Positions 9,246-19,045 are shown, counted from the stretch's first letter. The stretch: DNA of 64,000 nt from an uncultured Aquimarina sp. (GCA_947498785.1 CANMLS010000004.1:186001-250000); one strand, 5' to 3'. The notes: generated from the sequence alone by a model not told the origin. Made by a program: numbers and translations.

Positions 9246-10100
9246 TTAGAATTCGTAGTGATTTAAGACGTATTCATAGTCAAGATCATTTTTTAATAAA
9301 TCTTCAGCAGTTGAATAGATATCTCCGCTTCCTAAAGCATATGAAATAGTATTTTCATCATTTTCAATTCCGAACGTTTTTTTATGATATCCCTTAGCTC
9401 TGTTTTTGGGTTTGTTGGCGATCCTTTCGACACCAGAATTATTCATTTGTAAAGGGTCAAAGGTATTTTCTTGTAATACATCTGCAAAGTTTTTTCCAGT
9501 GGCGTTTTCGATAGCAATAGCAGAAAGTGTATAGTTGAGGTTAGAATATTGATATTGGGTTGAAGGTGAAAATGATAACGATGAAGTATTTATAATTTGT
9601 ATGATTTCCTGAGAGGAAACATCTTTATTTTCAAAATTTGTGATTCTCTCTAAGTGAGGAGATAATCCGGATTGATGTTTTAGTAAAATGTGTAAGGTTA
9701 AATGCGCTGATAACTCATCTTTGAGGTTGGGGATATATGATTTTATTGGGGCGTGTAGATCTAATATTCCTTTCTCTACTAATTGCATGATGGTAATAGC
9801 TACAAAAGACTTAGTCAATGAGCCTATTAAAAATTGAGTTTCAATAGTATTCTGAGTTTTTTCTTCTCTATTTGCATATCCTTAGGCGCTCTTGAGTAGT
9901 ATTTTTCCTTCTTTGGCAACGATAACCGTTCCTTGATAATGATCACGTTCAACATATTTTTTGATGTGATGATCTATCTTTTCAGAGATACCTTTTGGTA
10001 ATTTTTCTTCATTATGAATGCAATCAAAGTTTGTAAGGATTAATCCAAATGAAGAAAAAAGAAACACAAGAATGATAGTCTTAGTTGTTGTACTTTTCAT
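9246..10100 (-). pseudogene. Serine hydrolase (beta-lactamase/DD-peptidase family), nonsense mutation and shortened C-terminus
   Basis: One reading frame runs from the ATG at 10100 to 9246, broken by a single TAA at 9882-9884. Before the stop: a signal-like N-terminus and TVIVAKEGKILLKSA. After it, in the same frame: GYANREEKTQNTIETQFLIG, then SLTKSF, the catalytic SxxK motif. A usual family sequence is KSAxGYAN, so the stop replaced a residue codon, perhaps AAA. Later come the Tyr motif YSNLNYTLSAIA and GSGDIYSTAEDLLK, then 14 residues to a stop. Family members normally carry 100 or more residues beyond this, so the end is also deleted or rearranged. The 190-residue distal fragment starts at a TTG inside the catalytic motif and is unlikely to work. 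Confidence 0.85.
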
Positions 10101-10384
10101 ATTAAATCAATGTTTTTTAGTTTGTTTATGACAACTTTATGTTTGACTAACAGAATGATTAAATAATAACAATCCTATCTACTTCGAAATATGATAAAAT
10201 TAAAGAATGATATAGGTAAATATCGACGTCTTTGGTTTTTGAGATGATATAAAGTTCAAATTGTGATATAAATGTAATTCGTCATAAGAATCTTCTAATT
10301 GAGGAGTAATTAATAAGAATATATCGATGCGTAAAATGAATTCATGAATTATTTATTATTTTGGTTTTTATTAGAAATATCTAA

Positions 10385-11467
10385 ATGTTGAATCGAGTAG
10401 AAAAAATTACAGAGCATATTCAAAATACAAAGTGGGCGAAACATTTTATTTTTTGGATGATAGTGCTGTTCAGTTTTATAGCCAGAGATAGAATGCTGGA
10501 TCAATATTCTTTGATGGCTTCTTTTATAAGACAATTATGGATGCTTATTCCTCAGCTTATAGGTTCGTATCTTTTTGCATATTATTTAATACCCAGATAC
10601 ATTCTAAGAAGAGAGAAATTTTTATATATTTTAATTAGCGTTGTAACCATATATTTTACGAGTGCTTTAGCAAGAGTTTTGATCATTTATTTATCAGAAC
10701 CATTAATACGAACATACCCTTTTGAACAAGAATCATTACTAGAAATAATATTAGATTGGAAAAAGCTTTTGTTCAATTATTTTCCTTCAGTATATGTGGT
10801 CGTATTTACATTTCTTTTCTTGAAGTATTTCATCTACTTCGCAAATACAAAACAAGAAGAATTAAAATTAAAAAAAGAAAAAGTAGAAGCAGAACTACAC
10901 ATCCTTAAAGCTCAGTTAAACCCTCATTTCTTATTTAATACGTTAAATAATATTTATGTTTTGGCTATAGAAAACTCTCCTAAGACAGCGTATTCTATAG
11001 AACGATTATCAGAAATTTTAGATTATGTTTTATACAGATGCACAGAGAAATATGTATCTCTATATGGAGAAATTAGAATGTTAGAAAATTATATAGCATT
11101 AGAGAAATTGAGATATAACGATCGCTTACAGGTGACTTTTAAACAAGATATATCCCAGAATATCATGATCGCTCCATTAATACTTCTTTCATTTGTAGAG
11201 AATGCTTTTAAACATGGAGCTGGAGAAGATAGTGGTTCTCCAAAGATTGATATCGCAACAAGTTGTCAAAATAAATTGTTTGTCTTTGAAATTTTTAATA
11301 CCATTCAACCTTTAAATATGGATGCTCCCAGAAAAAAGATAGGCCTTATAAATATTAGAAAACAACTAGATTTATTATACCCAAACCAGTATCTTTTAGA
11401 AATTGAAAACACTAAAGAAGATGTATTTTTTGTTAGATTAAAAATAAAAATCACAGATGAAGATTAG
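10385..11467 (+). CDS. LytS-type sensor histidine kinase (His_kinase family)
   Basis: A 360-residue membrane kinase. Four hydrophobic segments occupy about residues 18-150, followed by a short coiled coil and the phosphoacceptor motif LKAQLNPHFLFNTLNNIY (His 181). The ATP-binding N-box is LSFVENAFKHGAG, then GLINIRKQLDLLYP. This is the layout of kinases paired with LytTR regulators, and the next gene is one, overlapping it by 11 bases. The signal sensed is unknown. The pair lies directly after the broken serine hydrolase gene. Confidence 0.9.
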   Translation: MLNRVEKITEHIQNTKWAKHFIFWMIVLFSFIARDRMLDQYSLMASFIRQLWMLIPQLIGSYLFAYYLIPRYILRREKFLYILISVVTIYFTSALARVLIIYLSEPLIRTYPFEQESLLEIILDWKKLLFNYFPSVYVVVFTFLFLKYFIYFANTKQEELKLKKEKVEAELHILKAQLNPHFLFNTLNNIYVLAIENSPKTAYSIERLSEILDYVLYRCTEKYVSLYGEIRMLENYIALEKLRYNDRLQVTFKQDISQNIMIAPLILLSFVENAFKHGAGEDSGSPKIDIATSCQNKLFVFEIFNTIQPLNMDAPRKKIGLINIRKQLDLLYPNQYLLEIENTKEDVFFVRLKIKITDED

Positions 11468-12164
11468 ATGTTTACTTATAGATGATGAACCACTAGCGAT
11501 ACGATTATTGGAAAATCATATTTCTAAAATAGAATCTTTTGAAATCGTCGCTACGTGCAATAATGCTATTCAGGGATTGGAAGTACTAAGAACAGAAGCT
11601 ATAGATTTAATGTTCCTGGACATAAAAATGCCTAATATAACTGGGTTGGATTTTCTTAAAACATTAAAAAACCCTCCTAAAACTATAATTACTACAGCAT
11701 ATAGAGATTATGCTATTGAAGGATATGATTTGGATATTTTAGACTATTTATTAAAGCCCATCACATTCGAAAGGTTTTTTAGAGCGGTCGAACGATTCTC
11801 ACGAGAGGATAATGTTAAGATTATAGAAAACAAAATAGTATCCAAAAACAAGGAGCAATCTATTTTAGTGAAATCAGGAAATAAATACCATAAAATTTCC
11901 ATTAGCGATATTATATATATAGAAAGTCTTAAGGATTATATAAAAATCCATACAACTAATAAGCACATTCTAACCAAGTATAAAATTAGCGATATAGAAA
12001 AAGAGCTGGATAGAGAATTGTTTTTAAGAGTTCATAGATCATATATCATAAACCTAGATAAAATAACCGCATATACTCATAATGATATTGAGTTGGATGC
12101 GATTGAAATTCCAATAGGAGTTAGTTATAAGGAAAAGGTATATGGTTATTTGAATATTAATTAA
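11457..12164 (+). CDS. LytTR-type DNA-binding response regulator
   Basis: A 235-residue regulator with receiver domain at residues 1-120 (LIDDEP acidic pocket, phosphoacceptor Asp 55 in FLDIKMP, Thr in ITTAYRDYA, Lys in YLLKPI) and a LytTR DNA-binding domain at about 135-235 (ILVKSGNKYHKISISDIIYI, HRSYIINLDKI). It partners the kinase that overlaps its start by 11 bases. Targets cannot be read from sequence; the downstream ketoacyl synthase begins 87 bases later and might or might not be in the same transcript. Confidence 0.9.
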   Translation: MKIRCLLIDDEPLAIRLLENHISKIESFEIVATCNNAIQGLEVLRTEAIDLMFLDIKMPNITGLDFLKTLKNPPKTIITTAYRDYAIEGYDLDILDYLLKPITFERFFRAVERFSREDNVKIIENKIVSKNKEQSILVKSGNKYHKISISDIIYIESLKDYIKIHTTNKHILTKYKISDIEKELDRELFLRVHRSYIINLDKITAYTHNDIELDAIEIPIGVSYKEKVYGYLNIN

Positions 12165-12251
12165 TAAAATTAGCTGTTAATATTAGCTCTATTGTAGGCA
12201 AAACAGTTGAGTAAAAGATAACAAACCCCTACATTTGTCAAAAAGTAAGCA

Positions 12252-13421
12252 TTGCAACAGATTATATCAATAACAGGAATTTCTTCTATTTCTCCTTTAG
12301 GAATTTCTACTGGCGATATTTGGAGAAAATATAAAGACACGTCCCACTGTATTTCTTTTGAAGATTTTGGTGGAGAACTAACACCAGTGGCAGTACTGAC
12401 TGCAGAAGCAAATCAAATGATTAAACAATTAAGAAAAGAGAGTGCTCATTATGAAGCATTAGATGACTCTGTTCTTTTTGGAATATTTGCAGCAAGAGAA
12501 GCAATAAAAAGTGCAGGTTGGAGTAATGATCAAAATTTTGGAATCAATATCGGTTCTTCTAGAGGTGCAACAGCACTTTTTGAAAAATATCATCAAGAGT
12601 TTTTAGAAACAAATAAATCATCTACATTAAGCTCTCCTACGACAACTTTAGGGAATATTTCATCATGGATAGCTCACGATTTACAAACGACGGGACCAGA
12701 AATTAGTCATTCTATTACATGCTCGACTGCATTACATGCTGTGCTTAATGGTGTTGCGTGGTTGCAATCTGGTTTAGCAGATAAGTTTTTGATAGGAGGT
12801 AGTGAAGCTCCGCTAACACCATTTACTATTGCACAGATGAAAGCGCTAAAAATTTATGGGTCAAATAATGGATTAGCGTATCCTTGTCAGGCCATGAATT
12901 GGGATAAAACTCGAAATTCTATGTTTCTGGGGGAAGGGGCAGCTATTGCTTGTTTAGAAAAAGGAGCAAAAGAAAATGCAATTACACATATCAAAGGAAT
13001 AGGATATGCTACAGAACCGCTAAAACATAATATATCTATATCTACTCAAGCAGATTGTTTTCAGAAGTCCATGAAGATGGCTTTAGGAGAAACGCCTATA
13101 AATGATATAGATGCTATTGTTATGCATGCACCAGGAACAGTAAAAGGAGATCAGGCAGAGTATAATGCTATACAAGCTGTTTTTGGAGAAAACACTCCTG
13201 CTTTAACTACTAATAAGTGGAAAATTGGGCATACTTTTGGCGCTAGTGGAATTTTAAGCCTCGAACTTGGAGTATTAATGATTCAGCATCAAGAATTTAT
13301 ATCAGTGCCATTCGTTACATATGATAAGATTCCAAAACAATTAAATAAAATTATAATAAATGCTGTAGGTTTCGGTGGTAATGCAGTTAGCATTTTACTA
13401 GAGAAACCTTTTCAATATTAA
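12252..13421 (+). CDS. Beta-ketoacyl synthase next to bioB
   Basis: A 389-residue KAS-fold condensing enzyme with the full Cys-His-His set: Cys 157 in SITCSTALHA, His 292 in VMHAPGTVKGD (usual HGTGT), His 327 in KWKIGHTFGASG. The start is a TTG at 12252; no ATG gives a full N-terminal strand (QQIISITGISSISPLG). The family elongates acyl-ACP chains. Because bioB follows after 105 bases and the rest of the biotin set is nearby, a role in supplying the pimeloyl chain is an attractive inference but unproven; an ordinary fatty acid or polyketide role is the alternative. Confidence 0.85.
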   Translation: MQQIISITGISSISPLGISTGDIWRKYKDTSHCISFEDFGGELTPVAVLTAEANQMIKQLRKESAHYEALDDSVLFGIFAAREAIKSAGWSNDQNFGINIGSSRGATALFEKYHQEFLETNKSSTLSSPTTTLGNISSWIAHDLQTTGPEISHSITCSTALHAVLNGVAWLQSGLADKFLIGGSEAPLTPFTIAQMKALKIYGSNNGLAYPCQAMNWDKTRNSMFLGEGAAIACLEKGAKENAITHIKGIGYATEPLKHNISISTQADCFQKSMKMALGETPINDIDAIVMHAPGTVKGDQAEYNAIQAVFGENTPALTTNKWKIGHTFGASGILSLELGVLMIQHQEFISVPFVTYDKIPKQLNKIIINAVGFGGNAVSILLEKPFQY

Positions 13422-13473
13422 CAAAGTTTATCTTTTTATTGTTATTAAAAACCGCGAATTAGATGTTTCTTCA

Positions 13474-13505
13474 TTGTGTTTTTTGATTTTAAACAATTAC
13501 ATTTG
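13474..13505 (+). promoter_or_regulatory. bioB: Putative bioB promoter (Bacteroidota type)
   Basis: TTG at 13474-13476, a 21-base spacer, and TACATTTG at 13498-13505, matching the TTG-N17-23-TAnnTTTG consensus of Flavobacterium promoters. Transcription would start near 13509, about 18 bases before the ATG at 13527. That excludes a GTG start at 13476 and suggests bioB can be expressed apart from the ketoacyl synthase. Confidence 0.5.
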
Positions 13506-13526
13506 AAAACTCACAACACCTTTTTT

Positions 13527-14630
13527 ATGAGCACTATTAGACACGATTGGACAAAACAAGAGATTCTAGATATTTATAATACACCAATGATGGATTTGTT
13601 GTATAAAGCAGCTACCGTTCATCGTCAGTATCATGATCCAAATACAGTACAGGTATCAACTTTGTTATCTATAAAAACAGGAGGGTGTCCCGAAGATTGT
13701 GGATATTGCCCTCAGGCAGCAAGATATCATACAGATATCGAAGGGAATGATCTAATGAGTGTACAACAAGTAAAAGCACAAGCACTGCGTGCTAAGGCTT
13801 CAGGTAGCTCTAGAGTATGTATGGGAGCAGCTTGGCGTAATGTTAAAGATGGACAGGAATTCGAAGATGTGCTAGAAATGGTTCGTACTATCAATAAACT
13901 CGAAATGGAAGTATGTTGTACATTGGGAATGATTACAGAAAATCAAGCGCAACGATTAGCAGAAGCAGGTTTATATGCTTATAATCATAACTTGGATACT
14001 TCAGAAGAATATTATAAAGAAGTAATCTCTACAAGAGGATATGAAGATCGTTTAAAAACGATTGATAACGTTCGAAAAACAAATGTAACAGTTTGTAGTG
14101 GAGGTATCATTGGTATGGGAGAAGAAGTAGAAGATCGAGCAGGAATGCTAGTGGCGCTATCAAAGTTAAATCCACAACCAGAATCTGTGCCAATCAATGC
14201 TTTGGTAGCAGTAGAAGGAACACCGATGGAAGAAGAGAAGCCAGTGGTTATATGGGACATGATAAGAATGGTGGCTACTACCCGAATTATTATGCCACAG
14301 ACACAGGTAAGATTATCTGCAGGAAGAACTGAAATGAGTAGAGAAGGACAAGCAATGTGTTTCTTTGCGGGAGCAAACTCTATTTTTGCAGGAGATAAGT
14401 TGTTGACAACGCCTAACCCAGATGTGAATGCTGATATGGAGATGTTTAAACTATTAGGACTTAATCCACAAAAACCGTTTGTCAAAAAAGAACAACCAGA
14501 AACAATAGAAGCAAAAGATTCAAAATTTGAATCTATGGGAGAAAAACCTAAATGGTCAAGACCAGAACATACTATTGAAAGAAATGAAGTAGCAAAACAG
14601 AAAGCAAAGGAAGTAATAGTGGATAAATAA
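13527..14630 (+). CDS. bioB: Biotin synthase (BioB)
   Basis: Radical SAM enzyme that inserts sulfur into dethiobiotin. From the ATG at 13527 it has 367 residues. The radical SAM cluster ligands are Cys 54, 58 and 61 in GGCPEDCGYCPQ. YNHNLDTS, VCSGGIIGMGE, RLSAGR (the conserved Arg ligand region of the auxiliary 2Fe-2S cluster) and FFAGANSIFAGDKLLTT are all present. About 50 polar residues extend the C-terminus beyond the E. coli length. It is separated from bioF-D-A by 7.6 kb. Confidence 0.95.
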   Translation: MSTIRHDWTKQEILDIYNTPMMDLLYKAATVHRQYHDPNTVQVSTLLSIKTGGCPEDCGYCPQAARYHTDIEGNDLMSVQQVKAQALRAKASGSSRVCMGAAWRNVKDGQEFEDVLEMVRTINKLEMEVCCTLGMITENQAQRLAEAGLYAYNHNLDTSEEYYKEVISTRGYEDRLKTIDNVRKTNVTVCSGGIIGMGEEVEDRAGMLVALSKLNPQPESVPINALVAVEGTPMEEEKPVVIWDMIRMVATTRIIMPQTQVRLSAGRTEMSREGQAMCFFAGANSIFAGDKLLTTPNPDVNADMEMFKLLGLNPQKPFVKKEQPETIEAKDSKFESMGEKPKWSRPEHTIERNEVAKQKAKEVIVDK

Positions 14631-14650
14631 GTTGATATTATATTAGTAAT

Positions 14651-14670
14651 CTTTATTCTCAAGAATAAAG
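14651..14670. terminator. Small hairpin after bioB
   Basis: CTTTATTC (14651-14658) pairs with GAATAAAG (14663-14670) across a TCAA loop, 20 bases after the bioB stop. There is no T-run after it, so it may be a 3'-end stabiliser rather than a terminator. Confidence 0.35.
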
Positions 14671-14748
14671 GTACGCTGAGTATTGCATTGTTGTTTTAAT
14701 TGTTAAGTCTACTATAATCATTAGTAGTATTTCCAATTATCGTTTGTA

Positions 14749-15627
14749 GTGAAATTAAATTTAAAACAAATACCGAGGGTAAAAACAATTACCAAAAAGA
14801 AATTTCTTAAAGATTATGTCAAGTTACAAAAGCCAGTCGTAATAGAAAGGCTAATTGAAGATTGGACGGCATATAAGAAATGGGATTTGTCTTATATCAA
14901 AACATTGGCAGGACATAAAACTGTACCAATATATGATGATAGGCCTATTTCCTCAGAGCATAAATTTAATGAAGCGCATACAAGTATGAAAATGAGCGAG
15001 TACATTGATTTGCTCAAAAGAGAACCAACCAACTACCGTATTTTTTTATACAATTTACTTAAAGAAGTACCAGAACTTCAGAATGATTTTGAATACCCCG
15101 ATATTGGGTTTAATTTCATGAAGAAAATGCCGATGTTATTTTTCGGAGGAGGAGGTTCTAAAGTATTTATGCATTATGATATAGATCTTGCAAATATTCT
15201 TCATTTCCATTTTCATGGAGAAAAACAATGTGTACTGTTTCCTCCTTCAGAGACAAAATATTTATATAAAGTACCGCACTCATTAATATCGCATCAGGAT
15301 ATAGATTTTGAAAATCCAGATTTTGCAAAATGGCCTGCATTAAAACATGCTAAAGGATATATTACAAATTTAAAACACGGTGAAACACTTTATATGCCAG
15401 AAGGATATTGGCATCAGATGACTTATCTGACTCCTGGATTTTCTATGAGTATTCGTTCTGTCCCCAAAAAGACAACTAACTTCATCGAAGCTACATATAA
15501 TGTTTTTATAATGCGATATCTGGATAACTTTATGCGAAAAACAAGAGGTCAAAAATGGATTCAGTATAAAAATAATAAAGCTATATCCAGAACTAATAAA
15601 AGGAATAAAATCTTAAGTGTTTTTTAA
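14749..15627 (+). CDS. JmjC/cupin-like Fe(II) oxygenase-family protein
   Basis: A 292-residue single-domain protein. Opening residues (QKPVVIERLIEDWTAYKKWD) are typical of the cupin_8/JmjC family. The likely iron ligands are His 142 and Asp 144 (FMHYDIDLANILH) and His 222 (MPEGYWHQMTYL), so the His-x-Asp...His triad is complete. Members are 2-oxoglutarate-dependent hydroxylases of proteins or RNA-linked substrates. The target here is unknown. The start is GTG at 14749, giving MKLNLKQIPRV; no better ATG precedes the conserved part. Confidence 0.8.
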   Translation: MKLNLKQIPRVKTITKKKFLKDYVKLQKPVVIERLIEDWTAYKKWDLSYIKTLAGHKTVPIYDDRPISSEHKFNEAHTSMKMSEYIDLLKREPTNYRIFLYNLLKEVPELQNDFEYPDIGFNFMKKMPMLFFGGGGSKVFMHYDIDLANILHFHFHGEKQCVLFPPSETKYLYKVPHSLISHQDIDFENPDFAKWPALKHAKGYITNLKHGETLYMPEGYWHQMTYLTPGFSMSIRSVPKKTTNFIEATYNVFIMRYLDNFMRKTRGQKWIQYKNNKAISRTNKRNKILSVF

Positions 15628-15832
15628 ATCAGAAATAAAATTTGGTATGCAGAACTCATCTTGACTTTTTTCATTTGTCCTAAAAATTGAGATTCTTTGT
15701 TTAGGTAACATTTTTTTTTGAATTTTATAGCAATTACGAAGCAATAAAAAGAAAAGATATGGGTGAAAAAGATAATTTTGCAGGAAGTTATAAAAAGTAA
15801 AAAGAGTTCACTGATAATACCGAAAAAGCCAA

Positions 15833-17017
15833 ATGAATTTTATCAAATTTTTATTGCTGATCAGTGCTTCTCAAGGGTTTATTTTTGGAACAGTTGTTTT
15901 GTTTTCGCCATTTTTTAAAACCAAATACAATAATTATTTAAGTTATTCAATACTGGTTCTCTCTTTGTTAATGCTCAATATGTTTTTGGATAATATTGGA
16001 TTTTTTAATACATATCCTAAACTAAGCATTATTGATGATATAGAATGGATTTTTCTTTTCCCAGTGACTTTTTTCTATTATAGTATTACATTAATTACTC
16101 ATAAATTAGAGAAAAGTAAAAAACTAAAATGGCTTTTTGTGCCCTTACTAATGTCAGTTATTCTTAATGTAGTAGTAGATTTAGAGAAGGATTATAAGGC
16201 GTATACAATCATTATAGATAATAAAGAGCAAATTTTTTCTGGGCTATTTGATATAGAAGAAATAAGTTATTATATATTTAATCTTGTACTATTGATTTGG
16301 TCAAATGTATTGATTAAAAGATTAGATGAATTATATGATAATAACCAATTAAAGTGGATCAAGTCAGTATGGAGATCAGTATTTGTACTTACTGTTATTT
16401 GGATAGTTTTAGCTTTAATTGAAGAGGAAATTATTGAGGAGGGAAACCCTGAGGTTTTGGTAGCTATTCTTTCAATAGGCCTTTCATTTTTCATGTATTG
16501 GATTTTTTATAATGGAATCTATAAATTAAAGCTTGCTACAGATCAAAAGGAAATTTTAGATATTCTAAATAAAAAGAACTTTTCTCTTAGAGATGATCAA
16601 ATATATGCCGAAAGAGAACTATTAAATAACAAGAAAACTAAAATACCAGATGATATAGATGAAACTACTACTGGTTTTTCTAGAGATAATATACATTTCA
16701 TGACGTTAGAATTATTAATTTATGATGAATTTATTTATAGAGATCAAGATTTGAATCGTGAGATTGTTGCAGAAAAATTAGGGATTAGTTCTGGATATCT
16801 ATCACAAATTGTAAACTCTATTACAGATAAAAATTTCACTTCATATATTAATCATTTTAGGATTCAAGAAGCGAAACAAATGATTATAGATCCTGAGTTT
16901 GATAAGTATAGTTTAACAGCAATAGGATTAGAAGCGGGGTTTAAATCTAAAACAACATTTTATAAAGTTTTCAAAAAAGAAACGGGGCTTACTCCAAGTG
17001 AATTTAAAAAACAATGA
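15833..17017 (+). CDS. AraC family regulator with membrane N-terminal domain
   Basis: A 394-residue protein: about seven hydrophobic segments in residues 1-230 (FIKFLLLISASQGFIFGTVV onward) and a C-terminal AraC-type double helix-turn-helix at about 295-394 (VAEKLGISSGYLSQIVNSI, then GLEAGFKSKTTFYKVFKKET). This layout is common in Flavobacteria and lets a membrane signal control transcription. Signal and targets are unknown; it precedes an S41 peptidase gene by 95 bases in the same direction. Confidence 0.85.
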   Translation: MNFIKFLLLISASQGFIFGTVVLFSPFFKTKYNNYLSYSILVLSLLMLNMFLDNIGFFNTYPKLSIIDDIEWIFLFPVTFFYYSITLITHKLEKSKKLKWLFVPLLMSVILNVVVDLEKDYKAYTIIIDNKEQIFSGLFDIEEISYYIFNLVLLIWSNVLIKRLDELYDNNQLKWIKSVWRSVFVLTVIWIVLALIEEEIIEEGNPEVLVAILSIGLSFFMYWIFYNGIYKLKLATDQKEILDILNKKNFSLRDDQIYAERELLNNKKTKIPDDIDETTTGFSRDNIHFMTLELLIYDEFIYRDQDLNREIVAEKLGISSGYLSQIVNSITDKNFTSYINHFRIQEAKQMIIDPEFDKYSLTAIGLEAGFKSKTTFYKVFKKETGLTPSEFKKQ

Positions 17018-17112
17018 AAGAAGTCCCGATTTATTAACTCTTAATAAAACTGCACTGCTGATTGTTTTTGCACTTATAGTTTTGGTGAAATATAAAACTT
17101 AAAACTACAGGT

Positions 17113-18510
17113 ATGAAATTTAAAAATAAGATGTATGGTGTTACTTCTCTAGTAAAAAATTTTCTTTTATCCTTTTTATTTTTTTTTCTAATCTCGTGTA
17201 ACGCTGATAATGATTTACCTTTAGGATCTTCAAAAAGTAAATTCTGGTTTGCAGCAGATAAAGGATATATTATCGAACTTAATGATGATAAAAATGTCTT
17301 GTATAATGTGTCCTCTGCTGGTTGTACAATTCTCAATGATGATTTTATACCCGAAGAATTAGCAGGGTTGCGGTTAGAAGAAGTGGGTGAAAATGAACTT
17401 CTGGGGACTTCAGATCTTTTTGAAACAGAAGTTAATTTTGTGAGATTGCCAGATCAAAATAATCATTGCTCACCTGATCAGATAGCAAATACAAAAGATC
17501 CAAAAATAAACTATGACTATTTCTGGAATATATTTAATGATTATTATGCGTTTTTTGAAAAAAGAAATGTGAATTGGACAGAGTTTGAAAACTTAAGAGA
17601 TCAGGTAACAGAAGATAATTTTTATGATATTATTGAAGAGCTGGTTCTTAAGTTGAAAGACGGTCATGTAAGTGTTAAAGACGAAGATAATGATATAGAA
17701 ATCGAATCTGGGTTTCATAATTTGATCGAGCGATTAAATACTAATCTTCAGGGAGATTTGGTTATAGAAAGTATAGATGACTACTGGGAAATCCTAGAAA
17801 TAAAAAATAATATAATAGCAGAAAAATATATTAAAGAAGAAGTATTTCAAAACGATGGAGGAAATATGTTTTGGGGATTAGTAACAGATGATATCGGTTA
17901 TGTGGCAATACATGATATGGAGGATTTTGGTACTGGTTTTGAAAATGAAATATCAGCACTTAATGAGGCTCTGGATGACTTAATGGATGCTATAAAAAAG
18001 TGGGGAGTTTCTAAATTGATTATCGATGTTCGCTTTAATGGAGGAGGTCATGGAAAAATCTCAATGGATATTGCGTCTCGTTTTGCGAATAGAGAATTAC
18101 CTGTTTATTCTTATAAGGCAAGGTTAGGAGATGGGTTTACTGCACCCAAAACAATTTCAATAGGTCCAAAAGGTGATTTTCAATTTACGGGTAATATTGT
18201 TCTTTTAACTAGTCCTGTTACTGCAAGTGCAGCCGAGTCATTTGTTTTATGCCTTAAGGATTTATCTTATGTAACGATTGTAGGAGAAAACACTAAAGGT
18301 GTCTTTTCTACAGAACTTACTCATTCTTTACCTAATGGAGCAACGGTTGTGCTGTCTAACGAAGTGTTTAGTGATATAGAAGGGACAGTTTTTGAGGTTC
18401 TTGGAATTGGACCTGATAATGAAGAAAATCGAGTGCCATTTTTATCTACAATAGATTTTATTGAAGAAAAGGACAGTGGAATTGATTTGGCAATAGAAAT
18501 ATTAAATTAG
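17113..18510 (+). CDS. S41 family peptidase, lipoprotein
   Basis: A 465-residue exported lipoprotein (lipobox FLISC, then NADND). Residues about 130-210 form the helical cap (NYDYFWNIFNDYYAFFEKR, VLKLKDGHVSV). The C-terminal catalytic domain has LIIDVRFNGGGHG and VTASAAESF with the candidate nucleophile Ser, then GENTKGVFS. No PDZ domain is obvious, as in the tricorn-like branch of S41. It ends just before a strong terminator shared with the convergent recX gene. Confidence 0.82.
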   Translation: MKFKNKMYGVTSLVKNFLLSFLFFFLISCNADNDLPLGSSKSKFWFAADKGYIIELNDDKNVLYNVSSAGCTILNDDFIPEELAGLRLEEVGENELLGTSDLFETEVNFVRLPDQNNHCSPDQIANTKDPKINYDYFWNIFNDYYAFFEKRNVNWTEFENLRDQVTEDNFYDIIEELVLKLKDGHVSVKDEDNDIEIESGFHNLIERLNTNLQGDLVIESIDDYWEILEIKNNIIAEKYIKEEVFQNDGGNMFWGLVTDDIGYVAIHDMEDFGTGFENEISALNEALDDLMDAIKKWGVSKLIIDVRFNGGGHGKISMDIASRFANRELPVYSYKARLGDGFTAPKTISIGPKGDFQFTGNIVLLTSPVTASAAESFVLCLKDLSYVTIVGENTKGVFSTELTHSLPNGATVVLSNEVFSDIEGTVFEVLGIGPDNEENRVPFLSTIDFIEEKDSGIDLAIEILN

Positions 18511-18525
18511 ACACTTTAAAATCAA

Positions 18526-18564
18526 AAACCTCAAAGGGTGTCATAAGGATATCTTTTGGGGTTT
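18526..18564. terminator. Terminator between the S41 peptidase and recX genes
   Basis: AAACCTCAAAGG (18526-18537) pairs with CTTTTGGGGTTT (18553-18564) over 12 positions, two of them G-U. It lies between convergent genes and touches the recX stop at 18566, so it can serve the plus strand and perhaps the minus strand. Confidence 0.65.
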
Positions 18565-18565
18565 C

Positions 18566-19045
18566 TTAGTCAAAAAGCTCATTCATTTTTTCATAAACAA
18601 GATGCGTCTCCCAGCCTCGATATAAAAGGTAATCAACTAGTTTTTTGCGTTTTTTGTTATTGTTTTGTTCGATAAGACTATGATATTTTTTTTCTGAGAG
18701 AGTATGAAAGGTTTCAAAATAATCTTTTTCTGGAATCTCTTTAAGTGCTGTTTTTATATTATATGCAGAGATATCACGAAATTTAAGTTCTCTTACAATA
18801 CGTTGTTTTCCCCATTTTTTTATAGTAAACTTCCCTCGTGCAAAACTTTTAGCAAAACGTTCTTCATTAAGAAAATTATGTTCTAAGAGATGTAGTATGA
18901 TTTTTTCCTTGGCCTCTGGAATTAGCATCATTGTTTTGAGCTTACTTTCGATATCCTTGTGACATCGTTCTTGGTAGGCACAATAATGTTCCATTTTTGC
19001 TGTCGCTTCTGCTATAGTTACAGATTTAAGAGGATTTTTGTACAT
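18566..19045 (-). CDS. recX: Regulatory protein RecX
   Basis: A 159-residue RecX-family protein that binds RecA filaments and modulates recombination. The tandem three-helix repeats are visible (EATAKMEHYCAYQERCHKDI; LLEHNFLNEERFAKSFARGK; KWGKQRIVRELKFRDI; KLVDYLLYRGW). The ATG at 19045 is preferred; a GTG at 19051 would add two residues. The gene diverges from the dehydratase gene across a 220-base region that holds a long palindrome. Confidence 0.85.
   Translation of the reverse strand: MYKNPLKSVTIAEATAKMEHYCAYQERCHKDIESKLKTMMLIPEAKEKIILHLLEHNFLNEERFAKSFARGKFTIKKWGKQRIVRELKFRDISAYNIKTALKEIPEKDYFETFHTLSEKKYHSLIEQNNNKKRKKLVDYLLYRGWETHLVYEKMNELFD

Noticed and set aside
14012..14662. 216-codon frame on the minus strand opposite bioB
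   Set aside because: It is antisense to a canonical bioB, has no family motif and a skewed Ser/Ile-rich composition typical of a shadow frame.
15759..15800. 13-residue frame before the AraC-type regulator gene, with an A/G-rich site upstream
   Set aside because: Too short to judge, with no regulatory codon run or attenuator next to it.
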